Assembly: GCA_002390025.1 (NCBI GenBank)
Contig: DGRU01000031.1
Span: 1 to 28,766, forward strand
Direction of reading: 5' to 3'
Length of the DNA: 28,766 nucleotides
Source of the DNA: Lachnospiraceae bacterium UBA4380
GTDB taxonomy: Bacteria > Bacillota > Clostridia > Lachnospirales > Lachnospiraceae
A program made the position numbers and the translations under genes. Under the pieces are notes generated by a model, which was given only the letters and a program-made list of their open reading frames with translations, ran no database searches and was not told where the DNA came from. Within the stretch, counting starts at the first letter, position 1. Each line of letters opens with the position of its first letter. Shown here piece after piece: positions 23,107 through 28,766 of the stretch.

Positions 23107-25245
23107 TTACTCTGCTTTCAGTCCCGCCAGCTTCATGAAATCCTCCTCGGAGAGGATGGGGATCCCCAGCTGTGCGGCCTTTTTATTCTTTGAAGATGTC
23201 GATGTGACATCGTTGTTGATCAGATAATCTGTCTTTGCGGAGACGCTGCCGGTGACCTTTCCGCCGCGGTCGGCGATCAGTTCCTTGAGCGCATCGCGGT
23301 TGGGGAAATGGAAGACCTTTCCGGTCACGACAAAGGTCTTTCCGGCTATAGGATCCGCCCCGGCGGCGGCAGAGCCGGTTTCCGGGGAAGTCTCTGCATC
23401 CGGGCTGTCCCCGGCGTCAGAATTGCCTGCTGCTGCGGCATCCTGCCGTGCAAAGGCCCGTATGCTGCCCCTGACAGAGGGCTTTACCTCCTCGAGCAGA
23501 CGGTCCAGCACGCCCAGATTTTTCCCGTCGGCAAACCATTCGGATACGGCCGCCGCAAGGACGGGGCCGATTCCCTCCACCTGTCCCAGTTCCTCCGCAG
23601 AGGCGGTGCGGATGGCCTGCAGATCGTCCGCATAGTGATCGCACAGGACTCTTGCATTGGCGGCGCCGATACCAGTAATGCCGAGGGCAAAGACCAGGCG
23701 GGGCATGGTGGTATTTCTGGATCTGTTAATGCTCTCCATCAGGCGGGCGTAGGACTTTTCGCCGAATCCCTCCATCTCCACGATGGCATCGCGGTGGTCA
23801 TCCAGATGGTAGATGTCCGCAAATTCATGGATAAAGCCCTCCGCGATAAATTTCTCCAGGGTCATCTCCGAGAGTCCCTCGATGTTCATGGCACTGCGGC
23901 TGGCGAACAGGGTAAAGGCCTTGATCTTTTTGGCGGGACATTCCGGGTTTGTACAGACCAGGACCTCGGTGTCGATCTCCCGCCGGATCTGGGTGGGGCC
24001 TGCGCAGACAGGACACCTGCAGGGGATCTCCAGGGTCCCGGATCTGGTCAGGTTTTCCGCGATCTGGGGAATGATCATATTTGCCTTGTAGACAGTCACC
24101 CGGTCGCCGATTCCCAGCTGCAGGGCCCGGACAATGCTGACATTGTGCACGGACGCGCGGCGGACCGTTGTCCCCTCCAGTTCAACAGGTTCAAAGATGG
24201 CCACGGGATTGATCAGGCCCGTGCGGCTGGCGCTCCATTCCACTTCCGTCAGCGTCGTCTCCTGAAGCTCATCCGCCCACTTGAAGGCGATGGCATTTCT
24301 GGGGAACTTGGCGGTGCGGCCCAGGGACTCGCCGTAGGCAATGTCATCAAACAGAAGGACCAGTCCGTCCGAAGGGATATCGAAATCGGTGATCTTCTGC
24401 TCAAACCTGCCGACTGTCTCCCCGACAGTCTGTCCTGTCACGATCTGCGTCTCTACCGTCTCAAAGCCCTGGGCCTGCAGAAAACGCAGCTGCTCAAGGC
24501 GGGAATTTGCAAAGTCGGGAATCTCAAGTCCGGGCTCATCATCCGCTGCCGAAGCTTCGACAAGAGTAAAGGCATAGAAGCGCACGCGGCGCTTTGCCGT
24601 CACAGAGCTGTCCAGCTGGCGCACAGAGCCGCTGCAGAGGTTTCTGGGGTTCTTGTAGCCCAGCTCCTCCGGAGTGCCTTTCAGGGCCGCCTCGGCGGCG
24701 ATCTCCTCATTGATCCGGGCAAAATCCGAATAGCGGATCACAGCCTCTCCGCGCAAGGTGAGTTTCCCGGTAAAGGGGATCACAGCCGGGATATTGCGGA
24801 ATGTGGCTGCATTTGCAGTGATCTCTTCTCCGATCTCCCCGTTGCCGCGCGTCACGGCCCTGGAGAGCCTTCCCTTCTCATAGGTCAGGACCACTGTCAG
24901 TCCGTCCAGCTTCCAGGACAGAAGGCCCCTGTGGTCTCCCAGCCAGGCTGCCAGATCCTCTCTGGATTTGGTCTTGTCCAAAGACAGCATGGGCTGCTCA
25001 TGTCTCACGCGGGGAAGCTCCTCCACCGCTGCATAACCGACATGGACAGTGGGGGATCCGGCCATGACAACGCCCGTCTCCTCCTCCAGGGCCCGCAGTT
25101 CATCATAGAGAGCATCATATTCCAGGTTGGACATGATCTCTGTATCACGGGCATAGTAGGCCTCTGACGCGCGGTTTAAAAGCTCTGTCAGGTATTCCAT
25201 CCTCTTTCGCTGTTCAGCAGAGTATTTTTTCTTCTCTTCAGACAT
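23107..25245 (-). CDS. ligA: NAD-dependent DNA ligase, divergent form
   Basis: 712 residues, ATG at 25245 with GAGGA upstream. It seals nicks using NAD+. Order: Ia domain (1-65), adenylation domain with WKLDG and AMP-acceptor Lys112, OB fold, zinc finger (CPVC, then CTNPEC), helix-hairpin-helix region (IEGLSEM, ITGIGAANARV, VEGIGPVLAAAV) and a C-terminal BRCT domain, preceded by an Ala/Gly/Asp-rich linker of about 35 residues that makes it longer than the usual 670. Several normally fixed positions differ: Asn40 in MSNLEYD where Asp is usual, TRGNGEIGEEIT instead of TRGDGxxGEDxT, and NPRNLCSGSVRQLD instead of NPRNAAAGSLRQLD. It may be a second, specialised ligase. Between rluB (153-bp gap) and metA in one run. 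Confidence 0.93.
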   Translation of the reverse strand: MSEEKKKYSAEQRKRMEYLTELLNRASEAYYARDTEIMSNLEYDALYDELRALEEETGVVMAGSPTVHVGYAAVEELPRVRHEQPMLSLDKTKSREDLAAWLGDHRGLLSWKLDGLTVVLTYEKGRLSRAVTRGNGEIGEEITANAATFRNIPAVIPFTGKLTLRGEAVIRYSDFARINEEIAAEAALKGTPEELGYKNPRNLCSGSVRQLDSSVTAKRRVRFYAFTLVEASAADDEPGLEIPDFANSRLEQLRFLQAQGFETVETQIVTGQTVGETVGRFEQKITDFDIPSDGLVLLFDDIAYGESLGRTAKFPRNAIAFKWADELQETTLTEVEWSASRTGLINPVAIFEPVELEGTTVRRASVHNVSIVRALQLGIGDRVTVYKANMIIPQIAENLTRSGTLEIPCRCPVCAGPTQIRREIDTEVLVCTNPECPAKKIKAFTLFASRSAMNIEGLSEMTLEKFIAEGFIHEFADIYHLDDHRDAIVEMEGFGEKSYARLMESINRSRNTTMPRLVFALGITGIGAANARVLCDHYADDLQAIRTASAEELGQVEGIGPVLAAAVSEWFADGKNLGVLDRLLEEVKPSVRGSIRAFARQDAAAAGNSDAGDSPDAETSPETGSAAAGADPIAGKTFVVTGKVFHFPNRDALKELIADRGGKVTGSVSAKTDYLINNDVTSTSSKNKKAAQLGIPILSEEDFMKLAGLKAE

Positions 25246-25313
25246 TTTTCCTCGCCCCGGACAGTTGTCCCGATCATCGGTTTCCCGGATCAGTCAGCCG
25301 GCAGTTTATTGCC

Positions 25314-25420
25314 GTATATTTCCGCCGTATATTTTTGTTTATTGCAGTTTTTCTCCGCTTATATCGGTTTATCTCCGCTTATTTCGGTTTATCACAGCTC
25401 ACTTCCGTTTATTTCCGCTT
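25314..25420. repeat. 20-bp degenerate tandem repeat around the pseudouridine synthase stop codon
   Basis: TCCGCTTAT and CGGTTTATC alternate: CGGTTTAT starts at 25365 and 25385 with a variant CCGTTTAT at 25405; CCGCTTAT starts at 25355 and 25375. Spacing is 20 bp. The array extends into the last codons of the pseudouridine synthase gene (stop at 25401-25399) and fills most of the spacer to ligA. Confidence 0.8.
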
Positions 25421-26133
25421 TTTCCGGTGTCCTGTGTCATGACAGTCTCGTAAAGCTGCCGGAGCTCTTCTCCCTCGATCTTCCGCTGCTGTCCCGGCTT
25501 CAGGGCACCCAGCTCAATATTCACGATCCTGGTGCGCTTGAGTGTGCGCACCTCATGCCCAAGGGCACGGCACATGCGGCGGATCTGGCGGTTGAGGCCC
25601 TGGGTAAGGACAATGCGGAAGGTCCTGTCTCCCAGGCGCTCCACCCGGCACGGCCTGGTGGTTTTCTCCAGTTCCCGCAGGTAGATTCCCTTTTCCAGCC
25701 GGTGCAGCTCCCCATCGGAGATCCTGCTGCGAAGACGGACAATGTATTCCTTCTCATGTCCGTTGGCACCGCGCATCATGGCATCGATCAGTTTTCCGTC
25801 ATTGGTCATCAGAAGAAGGCCTTCCGAATCCCTGTCAAGCCTGCCGGCGTAGGTCAGGCGCACAGGATATCGGAAGGCATCCGCAACAGTCTTGTCTGCG
25901 TGCGGATCACGCGCCGTACAGGTCACGCCGACCGGTTTATACCAGGCGACGACAACCGACGTCTGCTGTGACTGCACTACTTTTCCCCGCACTGTGACGG
26001 TCTCGTCACCGCGCAGGTTCATGCCCAGCCTGGCAGGGACACCGTCCACGAGAACTTCCCCCGCTTCGATCAGCCGGTCAGCCTCGCGGCGCGAACAGAC
26101 ACCGCAGGCTGCAATATACTGGTTCAGCCGCAT
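25399..26133 (-). CDS. RsuA/RluB/RluF-family rRNA pseudouridine synthase
   Basis: 244 residues from ATG 26133. It isomerises a specific uridine in rRNA to pseudouridine. The N-terminal S4 RNA-binding domain (MRLNQYIAACGVCSRREADR) is followed by YAGRLDRDSEGLLLMTND with catalytic Asp100, then KEYIV and the end motif GLNRQIRRMCRALGHEV. Which rRNA position it modifies cannot be read here. The start overlaps the mecA stop by one base (TGATG), and AGGAGG lies four bases before it inside the mecA end, so the two are translationally coupled. The frame stays open to 26292 but that part is mecA in another frame. The last codons belong to a 20-bp repeat array. Confidence 0.92.
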   Translation of the reverse strand: MRLNQYIAACGVCSRREADRLIEAGEVLVDGVPARLGMNLRGDETVTVRGKVVQSQQTSVVVAWYKPVGVTCTARDPHADKTVADAFRYPVRLTYAGRLDRDSEGLLLMTNDGKLIDAMMRGANGHEKEYIVRLRSRISDGELHRLEKGIYLRELEKTTRPCRVERLGDRTFRIVLTQGLNRQIRRMCRALGHEVRTLKRTRIVNIELGALKPGQQRKIEGEELRQLYETVMTQDTGKSGNKRK

Positions 26134-26996
26134 CACGCCTCCTCGGAGGAGCGGGAGACCGCTGAGGCACGCCGTCTGCCCTTCCCCTCTTCTCTCTTTT
26201 TCTGCGCCGGCTCTGTTTTGGGAGCCGCCGGCATCTTCAGTCCCGGGATCACATTCAGGAACATCTCGATGGCATGCTCCTCGGCTATGCACATCCCATG
26301 CTCTGTGACATAGGCAATATACTGCTGCTCCGATGTCACCAGTTCTCCGAATTCATTGGCCGAGAGGACGCATTTTTCAAATCCCTCCGGCGTATTCTCC
26401 GTGCGGCGGATAATGAGAAAATAGGTGTCATCCTCCCGCAGGTAGTACAGAGAAGATTCCACAGGACCCGCGCCTGCAAAAACCTTGCAGCAGTTCATGG
26501 CATCCCGCACAGAGAAGAAGGAGAACATGAAGGCATCGGCCGCTGAAGGGCCCTTCCTGTCCGTCTCCTGTCCGTCTGCAGATTTGCCGGAATGCTCGGA
26601 AATATCCGACAGCAGGGATTTCATCAGGTTTTCGGAGGCATTGTCCTCTTTCTCCGAATCTTTTCTGGATGCCTTTTCCGCAGCTCTGGAGGTAACGGAA
26701 TCAAAGATGCTCCTGGCAATCCTCCGCACCTCACGGGCAACTCCTTCAGAGGATGTCTCCCGTGTGATCAGAAGATTCAGAGAGTGGTCCGGAAGCACAG
26801 AGACCCGCATGGTTGTCAGTTCTCCCTGCAGATCAAAATTCTCGGAATTGGCAATCTGCGCAACGGTCTGCCTGATAAATTCCACCGCCTCTTTTTTGCG
26901 GTCAAAAAAATCATCGAGTTCAAAACCATTTGCGCGCAGATCCTCTGCAGTAATGGTGCAGCTGATCGTATTATCATTAATTCTCTTTATAATCAT
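26133..26996 (-). CDS. mecA: Adaptor protein MecA
   Basis: 287 residues, ATG at 26996 with GGAAGGA six bases upstream. In Firmicutes MecA delivers substrates to ClpC/ClpP and helps assemble the ClpC hexamer. The N-terminal substrate-binding domain (MIIKRINDNTISCTI, about 1-85) and C-terminal ClpC-binding domain (FSFFSVRDAMNCCKVF through EEHAIEMF, about 160-262) are both recognisable. They are joined by a charged linker and followed by a basic tail rich in Lys and Arg. It is longer than the usual 220-240 residues because of the linker and the tail. It is first in a run with the pseudouridine synthase, ligA and metA. Confidence 0.88.
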   Translation of the reverse strand: MIIKRINDNTISCTITAEDLRANGFELDDFFDRKKEAVEFIRQTVAQIANSENFDLQGELTTMRVSVLPDHSLNLLITRETSSEGVAREVRRIARSIFDSVTSRAAEKASRKDSEKEDNASENLMKSLLSDISEHSGKSADGQETDRKGPSAADAFMFSFFSVRDAMNCCKVFAGAGPVESSLYYLREDDTYFLIIRRTENTPEGFEKCVLSANEFGELVTSEQQYIAYVTEHGMCIAEEHAIEMFLNVIPGLKMPAAPKTEPAQKKREEGKGRRRASAVSRSSEEA

Positions 26997-27077
26997 GCAA
27001 AATCCTTCCGGTTCAAGACTCACTCAAGACAGCAGGATCATGTGGTTTCGGGGTGCTGCCCCGATTTCTATCGTCTT

Positions 27078-27106
27078 ATCATACAACTTTTACGGCAATA
27101 TGAAAA
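27078..27106 (-). promoter_or_regulatory. Candidate promoter for mecA
   Basis: Minus strand TTTTCA (27101-27106), 17-bp spacer, TATGAT (27078-27083). It starts directly after the tsf terminator. A CGGGG/CCCCG hairpin (27049-27053 and 27059-27063) lies in the leader. Confidence 0.45.
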
Positions 27107-27109
27107 GCA

Positions 27110-27140
27110 GCGCCTGTATGAAAAGAAATCATACAGGCGC
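27110..27140 (-). terminator. Terminator of tsf
   Basis: Perfect 12-bp stem GCGCCTGTATGA/TCATACAGGCGC (27110-27121 and 27129-27140) 44 bp past the tsf stop. In the minus direction it is followed by TGCTTTTC, a modest T-tract. Confidence 0.75.
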
Positions 27141-27184
27141 TTATGTTGCGTAATACTCCCGCAATCAGTTACGATCGGAGATTA

Positions 27185-28132
27185 TCAGTGCTTGATCTGG
27201 CTCATAACTTCCTCAGCGAAGTTCTCAACCTTCTTCTCGATGCCTTCACCTGTCTCGAAACGGATGAAGCGGCGGACAGAGAGATCTGTGTTGTTGGCCT
27301 TGCCGACCTGCTGCAGATACTGTGCGACGGTCTGCTTGCCGTCTTCAGCTCTGACATAAACCTGATCGTACAGGCAGATCTGCTTGAGCTCTTTGTTAAG
27401 TCTGCCGATGAGCATCTTCTCGATGATGTTCTGAGGTTTGCGCTTGTTCTCAGGAAGCTTCTCATTCTCTTCGATCGCCTGGGCAAGAAGGATCTCCTTC
27501 TCGTGCTCTTTGTAGGACTCGGGAACTTCGTCCACGGTGACATACTTGGGAGACATAGCTGCAACCTGCATAGCAACGTTGGTCAGGGCTTCCTTGACTG
27601 CGTCATTGACAACACCGGTCTTGGCGTCGATGATAACGGCGATGCGGCCCTTGCCGTGCAGATAGGAGACAACACAGCCGTCCTGTGCAGTGACCTGCTC
27701 AAAGCGGCGGATGCTCAGCTTCTCGCTGATGACAGCGATCATGTCGACAAGTGCTTCGCTGACAGTCTTGGAGCCGTCTTCGATCCAGGGCTCAGCCATG
27801 AATGCGTCGATGTCCTTGGCCTCGGTCTTCAGAGCCTGGTCTGCAACCTTTGCGACGTAGGTGCGGAACTTCTCGTTCTGTGCGACGAAGTCGGTCTCGG
27901 AGTTGACTTCAACAACGGCTGCCTTCTGGTCGCCGTCAGAAGCGATGAGGCAGATGCCCTCTGCAGCGATTCTGCTGGCCTTCTTCTCAGCCTTTGCCTG
28001 ACCCTTCTTGCGAAGAACCTCAACAGCGGCGTCCATATCGCCATTGGTTTCCATCAGAGCCTTCTTGCAGTCCATCATACCTGCGCCGGTAGCCTCGCGC
28101 AGCTCTTTAACCTGTGCAGCTGTAATTGCCAT
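27185..28132 (-). CDS. tsf: Elongation factor Ts
   Basis: 315 residues, ATG at 28132 preceded by AAAGGAAG. It is the guanine nucleotide exchange factor that regenerates EF-Tu-GTP in translation. The N-terminal UBA-like domain has VKELREATGAGMMDCKKAL; the Tu-binding TDFVAQN motif is at about residue 80 in EVNSETDFVAQNEKF; the core has two similar halves, and HGKGRIAVIID and VAAMSPKYV mark the second part. It is somewhat longer than E. coli EF-Ts (283). It lies directly downstream of rpsB in the conserved rpsB-tsf order with a 170-bp spacer. A perfect 12-bp stem acts as terminator after the stop. Confidence 0.97.
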   Translation of the reverse strand: MAITAAQVKELREATGAGMMDCKKALMETNGDMDAAVEVLRKKGQAKAEKKASRIAAEGICLIASDGDQKAAVVEVNSETDFVAQNEKFRTYVAKVADQALKTEAKDIDAFMAEPWIEDGSKTVSEALVDMIAVISEKLSIRRFEQVTAQDGCVVSYLHGKGRIAVIIDAKTGVVNDAVKEALTNVAMQVAAMSPKYVTVDEVPESYKEHEKEILLAQAIEENEKLPENKRKPQNIIEKMLIGRLNKELKQICLYDQVYVRAEDGKQTVAQYLQQVGKANNTDLSVRRFIRFETGEGIEKKVENFAEEVMSQIKH

Positions 28133-28165
28133 AGTGTACTTCCTTTCGATCTATCTGTTTATCTG

Positions 28166-28198
28166 TGCCGCAAAAATCCCTGCGGGAAATCCGCGGCA
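28166..28198 (-). promoter_or_regulatory. Hairpin in the rpsB-tsf spacer
   Basis: TGCCGC (28166-28171) and GCGGCA (28193-28198) form a 6-bp stem, with alternative pairing TCCC/GGGA inside. It lies about 35 bp upstream of tsf. It could tune read-through or message stability between rpsB and tsf; no T-run makes it a true terminator. Confidence 0.4.
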
Positions 28199-28278
28199 GT
28201 ATGTTCTGTATCCGGTTCCCGGCTGCTGTTCACGGTTTTTCAAAACTCTTAACAGGCCGGTGTATTCTCAGGCTTTTC

Positions 28279-28312
28279 TGAAATCAGAGAGTTTTTTTGA
28301 AATCAGAGAGTT
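28279..28312. repeat. Direct repeat copying the rpsB stop codon
   Basis: TGAAATCAGAGAGTT at 28298-28312 and again, identically, at 28279-28293, 19 bp apart. On the minus strand the right copy contains the last codons and stop of rpsB (ACT CTC TGA); the left copy is a second, out-of-frame version. Confidence 0.9.
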
Positions 28313-28766
28313 CCCTCTGCAGCCTGCTCAGCCTCGGATGCTGCGGACTCTTCTGCAAGAGCTTCCTGCTCGGCAGCGTCAGCCTCTGCGCCCTGGTTTG
28401 CCTCGATGACAGCGTCTGCCATCTTGCTGCAGAGCAGTTTGACTGCACGGATTGCATCGTCGTTGCCGGGGATGATGAAGTCAAGCTCTTCGGGATCGCA
28501 GTTTGTATCGCCGATACCGATCAGAGTGATGCCGAGTGCATGAGCCTCTGCCACGCAGATTCTCTCCTTCTTGGGGTCAACTACGAAAATTGCATCGGGA
28601 ATACGGGTCATGTCCTTGATGCCGCCGAGATTTCTCTCAAGCTTGTCCCACTCCTTCTGGAGCTTTGCAACTTCCTTCTTGGGAAGGACTTCGAAAGTGC
28701 CGTCCTGAGCCATCTGCTCGATCTTGCGAAGGCGCTCGACGCGGCTGCGGATGGTCTTGAAGTTGG
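28303..28766 (-). CDS. rpsB: 30S ribosomal protein S2 (3' part; 5' end outside window)
   Basis: 154 codons are visible, about the last 60 percent of the protein. [18 protein letters not shown], then [38 protein letters not shown] and [14 protein letters not shown] are standard S2 sequence. The tail (about 30 residues) is rich in Ala and Glu and ends in AAEGTL, a common acidic extension in clostridial S2. S2 binds the 30S body-head junction and is needed for S1 binding. Its stop-codon region is duplicated immediately downstream; tsf follows after 170 bp. Confidence 0.96.
   Translation of the reverse strand, partial: NFKTIRSRVERLRKIEQMAQDGTFEVLPKKEVAKLQKEWDKLERNLGGIKDMTRIPDAIFVVDPKKERICVAEAHALGITLIGIGDTNCDPEELDFIIPGNDDAIRAVKLLCSKMADAVIEANQGAEADAAEQEALAEESAASEAEQAAEGTL

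Noticed and set aside
23308..25167. A 619-residue plus-strand open frame
   Set aside because: Exact antisense of ligA, where GC-rich codons keep the opposite frame open. LigA motifs on the minus strand are unambiguous.

Overview
The window looks like chromosomal DNA of an anaerobic Firmicute, most likely a clostridial, Lachnospiraceae-type genome. Supporting signs are strong AGGAGG ribosome sites, a MecA adaptor, a CBS/DRTGG family II pyrophosphatase, an acetyl-type MetA paired with MetY, a MoxR/VWA-like pair linked to a BspA-type LRR protein, and rpsB-tsf order. No lineage marker was compared, so the family is an inference. No IS element, phage gene, CRISPR array or rRNA was seen.

Layout. 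1-566: 5' part of gap (minus). 1027-1098: tRNA-Arg(CCG) (minus) with its own promoter and terminator. 1345-4818: plus-strand surface cluster of three paralogous secreted tandem-FN3-like proteins, then a YgjP-type metallopeptidase. 4995-9696: minus-strand metabolic genes (HAD phosphatase, pyrophosphatase, metY, proC). 9969-10931: lone plus-strand lipoprotein with HELTH. 11104-18129: minus-strand run of a BspA-like LRR protein, DUF2201 VWA-like protein, MoxR AAA+ ATPase, a small unknown protein, truA and a Cof-type phosphatase. 18145-20656: plus-strand esterase + ATP-grasp transcription unit. 20730-21812: zinc-ribbon membrane protein. 22102-26996: minus-strand mecA, pseudouridine synthase, ligA, metA. 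27185-28766: tsf and the 3' part of rpsB.

How genes fit together. MetA carries Glu111, the residue that selects acetyl-CoA, so it should supply O-acetylhomoserine to MetY, encoded 14 kb away. ProC and the pyrophosphatase are housekeeping. MoxR/DUF2201/LRR resembles AAA+ plus VWA remodelling pairs whose clients are unknown; its metallopeptidase-like motif has lost the catalytic Glu. The esterase and ATP-grasp protein form an isolated two-gene unit of unknown pathway.

The most unusual signal is not a gene. At least six gene 3' ends carry short tandem repeats, each with its own sequence, often 15 bp long. Several units begin inside the last codons and copy the stop codon, sometimes in frame. 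The clearest case is a 12-unit array filling the convergent gap between the lipoprotein and Cof genes (10926-11108) and including both stop codons. Two further arrays lie upstream of start codons (9876-9936 and 11903-11998).
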